From positions 2,852,001 through 2,916,000 of the forward strand of contig NZ_CP119107.1 in the NCBI RefSeq assembly GCF_029094525.1: DNA of 64,000 bases, given 5' to 3'. This document shows, piece by piece, positions 36,500 through 44,707 of this stretch. Each line of letters begins with the position of its first letter. Position 1 is the first letter of the stretch. A program made the position numbers and the translations under genes. The notes under the pieces are model-generated. The model worked only from the letters and a program-made list of their open reading frames with translations. It did not search any database and was not told the DNA's origin. Source of the stretch: Pullulanibacillus sp. KACC 23026. GTDB lineage: Bacteria > Bacillota > Bacilli > Bacillales > Sporolactobacillaceae.

Positions 36500-37507
36500 T
36501 TAAAAAATTCTATTTTCCTCTATTTTAAATTCTTCGCAATGTGTTAAATCAATCGAATAAGAAACATGAGAAATTCCTTTCGGTAACATATTTGCTAAAA
36601 TTAATGGGAATTTATCCATTACCTCATATGTTTCATCTTCAATAACGTTCATGTATAGCTCCGTGTATTCGTTGTCTTTGAATCCTGCACTTACAAGCAA
36701 ATCATTAAACTTCAATAGTAATTGATGTGAAAACGAATAAAAGTGATTACGAAGTTCATCTACTAATTCTTGAAGAGTTTGGCCAAATGATCTACTTACC
36801 TCTAGATAACATACATATATAAATATTTTAGGGACAGCTTCAGTAATTTTGAGCTGATTTTCATTTGAAATTCTAATTTTTTTATTTAGTTGATCTCTAA
36901 CAGTTTTAATTTCCACACCCCATCCATGTGTTTTAAAATCAATTCTGTCACTAAGAGGACCATCCCACCCTTCAAGTAATAAAGGTGGTTTATCCAGATT
37001 ATTTTCAACCCATTTTTTCATAAACCAAAGTTCTCCGTATAATCCTCTTTGTTGCTCTTCATTGAGTTTTTTGTAACCACCACGTTTAAAAAAGCTTCTC
37101 CACTTTTCCAATACTTTATAAATTACAGTAAACAAAGGCTCATCAATTTCTCTTGAAATTACATAATCAAAGATATTTTGCATAACTGTTACAAACAAGT
37201 CACCAGTATCTGGTTCTACCTGGATAAATTCAACAAAGTATCTGTCTTTCAACGGTCCAAAATTCTCATGGAACTCTATTTTTATCATTAAACCATTCCA
37301 CTTTGGAAGTGCCATCATTTGATCCTTATCCCAAGGTCCATCAGGTAATTCAATAAAGAAATATCTACATTGAGAAACAGTATCAATTCCACCAAAAGCA
37401 ATTACATCTTCATAAAATAATGGAATCATTGGCATCATATCTGTCTGGTTTTCATCTTGCATCTTTATTAACGTTCTGTTAAATAGATTAATAACTGCTG
37501 TATTCAT
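36500..37507 (-). CDS. PD-(D/E)XK motif protein (DUF4420)
   Basis: Predicted restriction-type nuclease. The catalytic core is visible as SDRIDFKTHGWGVEIKTV (about residues 184-202): an aspartate, then the E-x-K pair of the PD-(D/E)XK fold, preceded by the conserved LLLEGWDGPL. The N-terminal half has FFIELPDGPWDKDQMMALPK, typical of DUF4420. Length 335 residues. The ATG at 37507 overlaps the Z1 stop as ATGA and has GGGGGAG just upstream, so it is translationally coupled to the helicase. In this operon type it is the best candidate for the enzyme that cuts unmodified DNA. Confidence 0.85.
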   Translation of the reverse strand: MNTAVINLFNRTLIKMQDENQTDMMPMIPLFYEDVIAFGGIDTVSQCRYFFIELPDGPWDKDQMMALPKWNGLMIKIEFHENFGPLKDRYFVEFIQVEPDTGDLFVTVMQNIFDYVISREIDEPLFTVIYKVLEKWRSFFKRGGYKKLNEEQQRGLYGELWFMKKWVENNLDKPPLLLEGWDGPLSDRIDFKTHGWGVEIKTVRDQLNKKIRISNENQLKITEAVPKIFIYVCYLEVSRSFGQTLQELVDELRNHFYSFSHQLLLKFNDLLVSAGFKDNEYTELYMNVIEDETYEVMDKFPLILANMLPKGISHVSYSIDLTHCEEFKIEENRIF

Positions 37508-40161
37508 TTGCTCCCCCACTTTTCTTGTATTGTCTTATTCTTAAGAAAAACCTTATTATCTACGTTTTTTGTTGTTTTAGGAAAAGCAACTGCAATACCG
37601 ATAGGAACAAGATTCTCGCTAAAATCTACATCTTTTGCATAGTAAAAAACAGGAGCGTTTGGATTTAATGGATATATAAATAATTTAGGGACTGAAACAC
37701 CATTTCTTTTGCTTTCCTCATCAAACCTCTCTTGGCCAGCAGCAACAATTGCTTTAACATCTATTCGATCTTTTGGAATTGAATCAATATCCGCAGATTG
37801 ACCACGTGTGACGGTATAATTGAGTGACAAAGGTCCAAAATTAACTTTTTGATTTTTGACAATAGGATTTGGCACACCTTCCACTATAACTACTTTCCAA
37901 TCCAGTAATTCGTCATAATCCTTATTAAGTAATCTAATATATTCAATAATACTTTGTGTCGATGACTTGGTTGATCCTTCATAAGCTTGATATCCCAATA
38001 AAAATGATATAATGTCCTCTACAGGCACACCTTCAGCAACATGGTACTTTGTTTTGCCCTTCCCGTTTGAATCTTTCTTTTCTTGCGCAAGGACATTAGG
38101 ATAGACCTTGTTTATTAATTCAGTAGTCACTTTCATATTATTTAAAAATGCTTCTTTTTCTTTAGTGAACAATCTAGTCTGATGCAGTTTATTAGAGTAA
38201 TTTTGGTAGGTTGCTTGGGCGTTTCTCATTTTGAGATTACTTGTCAGGATCATTTTAGGGTGTGCCATCATTCGAACTGCGTAATCACTCGGAGACAATT
38301 TCTCACCTTTAAGATATTCAAACTCTTTTCGTAGTTGATGCATAGCAACAGCTAAATGTTCAAAGTTAGAAGCTATTTCACTAGATGTATATATGCGGCA
38401 CAAATCAAGATATAGTTTCCTATAGCCAAACCAGCGCCCCATTTGCATAAGAGTGTCGTACATTAATGTGTTACGATAATAGTAGCTTATTGTTAATCCT
38501 TCAAGCGTTAACCCCCTAGATAATTTATCTCCCCCAACGGCAATTACATTTAACCCTTCTTCTTTATAACGGTGATATTCTAAAGCATCTTGACTTTCTC
38601 CATTAATTTCCATTACATCAATCTTTAAACACACTTCTTTCATCTTTGCATAAACCATATCCCAGTTAAAACTATCATAATTTGTCCCAGTAGCTTCGTT
38701 CCATTTATTTGTTTTCTTTACAAACTCAGTAAGATAGATCATTTTAATTTGTTTAACATAGCAACTTGAAGGATTAAAACGAACATTATTAACTATGTTA
38801 TTAAACTCTTCCTTTATAACGTCTTTTAGAGAACTTTGAACTAGAGTAAATCTTGAAGTATGAATAAGCATGGAATTATGCTCATTTTCCTGACCTCGTA
38901 ACGCTCTTATTGAAACTGTTATTAAAAAGGCATAAAGAGCTTCCTTTAATTTTGGTGGTACACTATCAACTTTATAATGTTCATCTTTCTTCTTGATACT
39001 GTTAAATAGTTTCTCATCTTCCTCACCAATGTCTATAATTAAAGATGGTCTATTATCATTTGCGTCTTCAGTAGTATTAAAGAATTCATCCGGTCCACAA
39101 TAATTTTCAGGTTTTGGTAGGCCCACTAAAAAATCTTTTGGATAAAGATCTTGACCTTCATTTACTGTTTCATTGTCAATTCCAATGAGTAAGTTGGCAA
39201 ATGGAGTTGCCGTATAACCAACATATGCCTTTTGATTAAAAAGCATAAGTGTCTCCCTAATTAATCGGTTTATAGTTTTAGGGTCTTCTCCTTTAGCTTT
39301 GTCGCTGGTATCAATAGATGCTTGGTCAGCTTCATCATCGATTATAAGAGCTGGAATGTGTATATCGCCTGCTTGATCTATTAAACTTTTGAGCAGTTCA
39401 ATTAACCTGTCAAGTACATCTTTATTTTTTTTAACAACAAGTAAAGTCTTATTTCCGCTAATGTTATATGATATATTTGTTTGAATACCTGTAACGTCTA
39501 CCTCAGCTGACGTTAAAGCATGAATAAAATGATCATCATCGTTAGAAATTATAGTTCCAACACCTTTATTTAATTTCCCTATAACTTCTTCTTCTAAGCG
39601 GAGTTGGGTTTGGGCTCTTAAATCATTATGAATTCCAGATAGTACTATCACAATTTTATAACCGACATCGTAAGCTTTATTAATCAGCCCAGTGAAGTTA
39701 GCTGTTTTTCCAGATTGAACGTACCCTAAAACCAAACCGCGAAAATCAAATATCTCCGAACTTTTAGGATCTCCTATTGAACGTAAAATTTCATCTGTGG
39801 TGTCATCAATTACATCAATTACACTTTGTTCCCATTTTTTCTTTTGAACTAAGTACTGCTGGTATCTTCTCCAAAAAAAACGACCAACTAATTTAGTTTT
39901 ATCATACCAGCCTTGGGGCTCATTTACCCTCAACACGACTGGTGTAGGACGATAGATTATCCCTCCGTACTCAGTCTGTAACTCAAGTTTCCAATTTTCC
40001 AGCACTCTTTTCTCAACAGCTTCCTGGAAAAATAGATCCATAAAATCACAGGTGTCATTAAATATTTTTTCCCTTTGTGTATCATTAAGACTAATGGATT
40101 TGAACGTATTATATTGAACTTTAAACATATCAAAATATTTTTCCTTTAGTTCATTTTGCAT
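37504..40161 (-). CDS. Z1-domain superfamily II helicase/ATPase
   Basis: Predicted DNA-dependent ATPase of the Z1 family. Walker A is GYVQSGKTANF (about residues 146-156), Walker B IIDDEADQAS (about 275), motif V GGDKLSRGLTLEGLT (about 547) and the arginine-finger motif QMGRWFGYRK (about 573). The 885-residue length is normal for Z1 proteins, which occur with MORC-like ATPases in predicted restriction systems. The start at 40161 has GAGGAG upstream and overlaps the end of the ATPase gene by 11 bases. It probably moves or remodels DNA for cleavage by the PD-(D/E)XK partner. Confidence 0.9.
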   Translation of the reverse strand: MQNELKEKYFDMFKVQYNTFKSISLNDTQREKIFNDTCDFMDLFFQEAVEKRVLENWKLELQTEYGGIIYRPTPVVLRVNEPQGWYDKTKLVGRFFWRRYQQYLVQKKKWEQSVIDVIDDTTDEILRSIGDPKSSEIFDFRGLVLGYVQSGKTANFTGLINKAYDVGYKIVIVLSGIHNDLRAQTQLRLEEEVIGKLNKGVGTIISNDDDHFIHALTSAEVDVTGIQTNISYNISGNKTLLVVKKNKDVLDRLIELLKSLIDQAGDIHIPALIIDDEADQASIDTSDKAKGEDPKTINRLIRETLMLFNQKAYVGYTATPFANLLIGIDNETVNEGQDLYPKDFLVGLPKPENYCGPDEFFNTTEDANDNRPSLIIDIGEEDEKLFNSIKKKDEHYKVDSVPPKLKEALYAFLITVSIRALRGQENEHNSMLIHTSRFTLVQSSLKDVIKEEFNNIVNNVRFNPSSCYVKQIKMIYLTEFVKKTNKWNEATGTNYDSFNWDMVYAKMKEVCLKIDVMEINGESQDALEYHRYKEEGLNVIAVGGDKLSRGLTLEGLTISYYYRNTLMYDTLMQMGRWFGYRKLYLDLCRIYTSSEIASNFEHLAVAMHQLRKEFEYLKGEKLSPSDYAVRMMAHPKMILTSNLKMRNAQATYQNYSNKLHQTRLFTKEKEAFLNNMKVTTELINKVYPNVLAQEKKDSNGKGKTKYHVAEGVPVEDIISFLLGYQAYEGSTKSSTQSIIEYIRLLNKDYDELLDWKVVIVEGVPNPIVKNQKVNFGPLSLNYTVTRGQSADIDSIPKDRIDVKAIVAAGQERFDEESKRNGVSVPKLFIYPLNPNAPVFYYAKDVDFSENLVPIGIAVAFPKTTKNVDNKVFLKNKTIQEKWGSK

Positions 40162-41617
40162 TCTCTTTCTCCTCTAAAATATATTTAATTGTATAACGAT
40201 TAAATCTTTCTATTGATGGAGTCATTAAAATTGTATTTACTAAATCATTAATATCGTCAGAATCCATTAACTTCCTATACATATTGGCTAGTTGAACTAC
40301 AAGCTCAATTTCACTATCTGTTAGTGGTTGTAGTTGCTCCTCTTCAACTTTAGGTGTTATTACAATATTGGCTGGAGAGCCAAGTTCCACTAATTTTAAA
40401 AACATATTTAAATCCTTTAATGTTTCATTATCAATTCTTCCTATTATCTTTTGGAGTAAAGGATGTGAACGGTTCAGTTTAAATATACTTCCGGCTTCTG
40501 TGTTTTCTTGTCTCCAAGTATTAATATTACTTCTTATAGTCGTATCCGATATACTACTTTGTGTTCTGAAGTAAAATACTTGTTTTGATAAATCACGTGC
40601 TTCTTGAGCAATTAGTTTTAATTGTGTTCGAATAGATTCTGGTGGATTTACAGTAGACTTTTTTATATCAACATGCCACAGTTCATCCGACTTATTTGTT
40701 ATGTCAACCCGAATTCTAGCTAATTGAGATGCCTGGTCTTTAGGATAAAGATCTAACCAATTTCCATAATGTAATAGACGATTTTCACGATAGATATAGA
40801 ACCCTTGTTGTTCATACCACCCTTTAACTCCACCAGCATCTTTATATTCTTTGGAATTAAGATATGAAGCATGTGGCAGTATAAAAGAGCTTACATGCAC
40901 AAGGCCTGCTTCATCTTTTAAAATCCTTGGTCTTAATGGATTAGTATAATCATGTTGAGTAAGAAAAGGATCCCATGATGGTACAGAGTTCCCATTTATA
41001 TAAATAAAACAACTACTGTTAATTAGTCTGTGAAAGACAAAAGAAACATGAGTAAGAATATTTTCTACTTTTCTAAAAAAACTATTTTCCAAAATTGGAT
41101 TTTGTCCTGATCTCATAAAACGATCAAGTTTATCAATATATATAATAGTACCAGAATCCCCAGAAATTTTAGCCATTTTACCCTTAATTTCTTGTGGTAT
41201 TTCAGCAAAAAGCTCCCAACTATTTGTTTCTGAAACAAAATCCAAATCCCAACATCTCTCAACAAACTGACTGCCTTGCTTACTTAATACACTTAAGCGT
41301 TTACCAAGTGAAAAAGAAGCAGTTTTTAGCCCCATACCAAATCTACCTAATTCTTTGTCCCTTCTTTCATTTCTTGGATCCTTTGACCCGATTGACATGG
41401 CATTTTGAATCTCCACTTCATCCATACCACGACCATTATCAATAATTTGAATGAAACCATTGCCTTCGTTATACTCAAAAAACAATTTTATTTCATTTGC
41501 TTGAGCGTCTATAGAGTTGTCTATTAAATCGGCTATGGCAGTTCTGGCATTATAACCAATAGAGCGTAATGCGTTTATCACTGGACCAGCGAATGGCTGT
41601 GTCAAAATAGTATCCAT
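40151..41617 (-). CDS. MORC/paraMORC-like GHKL ATPase
   Basis: ATPase of the gyrase-Hsp90-histidine kinase-MutL fold. The N box is DLIDNSIDA (residues 30-38), the G1 box DNGRGM (60-65) and the G2 box GRFGMGLK (91-98), all intact. The 488 residues also include an S5-like transducer region and a helical C-terminus, as in the prokaryotic MORC relatives described by Iyer, Abhiman and Aravind in restriction-modification loci. I place the start at the ATG at 41617 with GGGGGA five bases upstream. It heads the operon and overlaps the Z1 gene. The IS1380 element ends only 76 bases upstream, so its native promoter region has been cut short. Confidence 0.9.
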   Translation of the reverse strand: MDTILTQPFAGPVINALRSIGYNARTAIADLIDNSIDAQANEIKLFFEYNEGNGFIQIIDNGRGMDEVEIQNAMSIGSKDPRNERRDKELGRFGMGLKTASFSLGKRLSVLSKQGSQFVERCWDLDFVSETNSWELFAEIPQEIKGKMAKISGDSGTIIYIDKLDRFMRSGQNPILENSFFRKVENILTHVSFVFHRLINSSCFIYINGNSVPSWDPFLTQHDYTNPLRPRILKDEAGLVHVSSFILPHASYLNSKEYKDAGGVKGWYEQQGFYIYRENRLLHYGNWLDLYPKDQASQLARIRVDITNKSDELWHVDIKKSTVNPPESIRTQLKLIAQEARDLSKQVFYFRTQSSISDTTIRSNINTWRQENTEAGSIFKLNRSHPLLQKIIGRIDNETLKDLNMFLKLVELGSPANIVITPKVEEEQLQPLTDSEIELVVQLANMYRKLMDSDDINDLVNTILMTPSIERFNRYTIKYILEEKENAK

Positions 41618-41915
41618 ATATTCCCCCAAAAGTCACTTTAAATATATTAATAATAAGTAATCTATCATACTAGAAACCGTTTATTATATATACCCTGAAT
41701 TATTCATACCTCAGTGAGTAAATGCACACTTTCACCAAAATTTAGCTAATTTTATATTCTTCACAGAATAGGAAGAATAATTTACTCGGTAAAGAAGATA
41801 TCTTCCAAAATCAGGAAGGTGGATCCGCTTTTTTGGGCAGACGTCTCCCGTGGTTCTTAGGATCTTTCTTGGATCGGTGTCCTTCACCTTTTTCCATTTA
41901 TGAATGCGAAAATTG

Positions 41916-42008
41916 GCTCGCTTTCCGCGGGCAACGCTTCAGCCTCCTCGGAAGAAAAGCACTTCCTGCGGGGTCTTCAGCTGTTGCTTTTCCCGCAGGA
42001 GTCTCGCC
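41916..42008. repeat. GC-rich palindromic core shared with the MITEs
   Basis: This 93-base stretch in the non-coding tail of the IS1380 element has CTCGCTTTCCGCGGGCA, GCCTCCTCGG, CTGCGGGGTCT and TCCCGCAGGAGTCTCGCC in the same order as the cores of the two MITEs at 13589 and 17803. CCTGCGGGG and TCCCGCAGG can pair. Similar cores are common in Bacillaceae genomes; here two unrelated mobile elements carry it. Confidence 0.75.
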
Positions 42009-42043
42009 ATTTTCGTTGAATAGTTGGCTTTTGTTGATGAAAC

Positions 42044-43357
42044 TCATTCAATCTGTAGCTTTTGTATTCGAGAGAGCACGTCCCAGAAGAATCTTTGATA
42101 GACAAAGCTTGAAGCGAGTTTGAAGTAGAGAGATCTCCCTGATTTGATACATTTACTGGCAACTTTAATGATTCGCGTCCGTATAGTTTCAATTTGCATC
42201 TTCTTTTGATGGTCTGGAAAACACAGGGTGCGCAGCCAATTCGTCAGGTTATAAGCTAATAGGCTCAACATCATTTTTGCCTCGTTGACTTGGAAGGAAT
42301 GACTGTTCATTTGATCTAAACCAAATCCGTTCTTTGCTTCCTTAATAAAGTTCTCCATCGTCCCTCTTTTTTGATAGGAACGGACGATATCTTGAGGCGT
42401 AAAGGCTTCTAAATTGGTCACAAAAAAGGAATGTGTAAAGAATAATTCACCTGCTGGACGTACCGATTGAATGATGACTTTTCGAGGTTGATCCCATGAC
42501 TTAGCTTGATAAATCGTTTCCTCAAAATAACATTCGGTTTTTGAGATGTCCAAAGGTTCGGTGGCAGGATGATACTCTTTGGCAAGCTGTTGGAGTTGAG
42601 TATTGGACTTCAAACGAATCACGTAAAAAACGGACTCTCTTTCACAAAGGGTATACAAACCTGGAACCGCAAAGCCACTGTCTCCACGTAAAAACAGTGA
42701 TGTCTCTGGAAATGTTTCGTTGTAATGTTCAATCAGGGGTTGAATGAAATCGACCACACCGTTTGATGTGTACACATTTCCAGGGCGCAGTTTGGCTTTA
42801 AGAAAGTCGCCAGTTACACCATCAAAGGCAACTAAGGGATGAAATCCCACTGTTCCATAATGGGCATTATAAGCTGATTCTTCTTGTTTACCATAGGCAT
42901 CTGAATGCGTTGAATCGAGATCTAAGATAAGAGCCAAAGCTTTTCTAAATTGATGTACCTTGTCTAGGATTTCTTGATTCGCTTGATTTAAGCCATCCAT
43001 AGCCTCGTGATCGAATCTCTTAAAAAAGCGAGATAAACTGGGTTGAGAAGCCAAGGTATCAGTACCAAGGATCTGAGTAAACACAGGATCATTCGTTAAA
43101 TAATCTGCCGCATCATCTTTGTCATAACCCGCAATGATTTGATAGATCTTTTGACGAAGTAAGTTTTCATTGGAATGAACATGATAACGTCGCTCATCTT
43201 TCAAGTTTAGATGGTTCACTAGGGTCTTAGAAAACTCTAGTTTTTCATCAAATTCTCTAAAGAGGAACTCACCCGTGTCGGAGGAAAGATCCCCTCCATC
43301 ATTTGATAATTTAATTTGACGATTGAAACTCAGGGTTAATTGCGGTAAAGTAGCCAT
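42044..43357 (-). CDS. IS1380-family transposase
   Basis: DDE transposase of 437 residues, an intact full-length member of the family. The first catalytic aspartate is in ALILDLDSTHSDAYG (about 140), the second in LFLRGDSGFAVPG (about 225) and the glutamate in YQKRGTMENFIKEAKNGFG (about 340). The C-terminus has LSLLAYNLTNWLRTLCFP. It is the only gene of the element whose ends are at 41694 and 43510. The ribosome site is AAGGATTCTTAT just before the ATG at 43357. Confidence 0.93.
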   Translation of the reverse strand: MATLPQLTLSFNRQIKLSNDGGDLSSDTGEFLFREFDEKLEFSKTLVNHLNLKDERRYHVHSNENLLRQKIYQIIAGYDKDDAADYLTNDPVFTQILGTDTLASQPSLSRFFKRFDHEAMDGLNQANQEILDKVHQFRKALALILDLDSTHSDAYGKQEESAYNAHYGTVGFHPLVAFDGVTGDFLKAKLRPGNVYTSNGVVDFIQPLIEHYNETFPETSLFLRGDSGFAVPGLYTLCERESVFYVIRLKSNTQLQQLAKEYHPATEPLDISKTECYFEETIYQAKSWDQPRKVIIQSVRPAGELFFTHSFFVTNLEAFTPQDIVRSYQKRGTMENFIKEAKNGFGLDQMNSHSFQVNEAKMMLSLLAYNLTNWLRTLCFPDHQKKMQIETIRTRIIKVASKCIKSGRSLYFKLASSFVYQRFFWDVLSRIQKLQIE

Positions 43358-43556
43358 TATAAGAATCCTTTCTGATGGTTATTTCGTCGTTGTTTAACCT
43401 TATCAGAAACGGGTTCTTTTTTGCATTTATTTGATGCATTAATCTTTAACAAAAAAGCCTATTAGATGGGCATTGGTTGCCTATAACAATTTTTCTATGA
43501 ATAATTCAGGTATACAATTATATTCTAGTATAAAATTTAAATTTTTGTTAACTAAA

Positions 43557-43596
43557 CACAAAAAATCGGCAGTTTCTTAAAAGTAAATGCCGATTA
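43557..43596 (-). terminator. Terminator of the former mcrBC operon
   Basis: On the minus strand AATCGGCA pairs with TGCCGATT and is followed by TTTTGTGTTT. It stands about 85 bases past the mcrC stop and between it and the IS1380 end. Confidence 0.7.
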
Positions 43597-43679
43597 ATTG
43601 ACATATCAAATTCAAACAAAAACAAGTAACAACAACAAAAATTCATTTTTCTTAACAACAAGTAATCAAATCATTAATC

Positions 43680-44707
43680 TTACAACTGAACAACAAGATC
43701 ATCCAACTGCCCTCTAATTTCATAAAATTCCTTATTAAGATCAAGGCTTAGGACGCTTATTCGGTTACCATCCATTTCGTAGTGATCGTTAGGGGTGATC
43801 TCTTCGTCTGTCTTGGTATATAGGAGAACTCCGCTGACGTTTCCTGAACGTTCCGTATCAGCATTTTTAACGTAAGTATAGAGCTGATAAAGATTACTAG
43901 AGTGATGAGTTATCGTGTTGTAGTGTTGGTTAGTCTGCATAGAATGACTATAAAACTTTGTATCGATGATTAACATTTTTTCACCTTTGGTCAAGGTAAT
44001 ATCGGTTTTCATCGCGGGTAAAAATCAATAATGTCATTGTCAATATTCCACTTCACATAAGCCGGCTTTGGCTTCAGGTGAAGATGTTCTTTTTGGTAGT
44101 ATCCCAAGACAAATTTTTCATAGAGACGGTGTTCGCTTTGTTCATCCATGTATTTGGCCATTTGAGTTTTACCCTTTTCAGTTGATAATAATAATCCTTC
44201 CAGAACCAACCGGCAGATATAGGTCAACACTTTATAAGTGGCGTAATTTCGATAAAATTTTAAGGATCCCCATTTAATAGTCATTGGCTGCAGTAGCTTT
44301 ACTGAATCAAAATGATAGAGTAATTGTCGAATGGCTTTCTTATTCTTAGGCTTTAACTCCCCGTATTGAAGTAAATACCATAGTGAAGTTTTAAGAATCT
44401 GGTTAAATAAGGTGTCAGCAACGAATTCATCAAAATGACATATCATTTGCCTCTTCATCATGGTTTGTTGTTTGATGGACTCTGAAAGATCGATCTTCCC
44501 TCTTAAATGGCTCAGTGTCTCCATTTGGGTTTGATAATCTTTATGCAGACCTCGTTTCACTTGCTGCGTAACACCGTTTAATAAAATAGCAGCCATTAAA
44601 TCATGGATATGATCAAACTCTTCATGGGCAAGGCTGCTGAAGCTTGATTCCCTTAACGAGTGATAGGCGTAAGCCAGCATATAATATATGTTTTTAATCT
44701 TAATCAT
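43680..44707 (-). pseudogene. mcrC: mcrC, frameshifted
   Basis: McrC is the nuclease partner of McrB in the modification-dependent type IV system. The first part runs MIKIKNIYYMLAYAYHSLRE to NIDNDIIDFYPR and stops at 44009; the second continues MKTDITLTKGEKMLIIDTKF to the normal end. In the family the join reads DFLP(x)MKTD, so one base is missing from the A/T run at 44020-44024. The PD-(D/E)XK residues (Asp in MKTDI, D-x-K in IIDTKF) are otherwise kept. This single homopolymer indel could be a sequencing error, but the multiply broken mcrB directly upstream argues for real decay. Confidence 0.85.

Larger units (their letters stand above)
41694..43510 (-). mobile_element. IS1380-family insertion sequence, complete, 1817 bp
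   Basis: Perfect 15-base inverted ends CCTGAATTATTCATA lie at 41694-41708 and, reversed, at 43496-43510. The 5-base target duplication TATAC is found on both sides (41689-41693 and 43511-43515). Inside is one intact transposase gene on the minus strand. Fresh ends, a perfect duplication and an open transposase all point to a recent, possibly still active insertion. It sits between the dead mcrBC genes and the MORC-Z1 operon, in the same direction as both. Confidence 0.93.

Noticed and set aside
41833-42123. Plus-strand open frame inside the IS1380 element
   Set aside because: It covers the GC-rich palindromic core and the end of the transposase gene on the other strand; no ribosome site.
44009-44707. 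Two separate intact small genes in place of mcrC
   Set aside because: The two frames join exactly at a homopolymer inside a conserved motif (DFLPxMKTD), so they are one broken gene.
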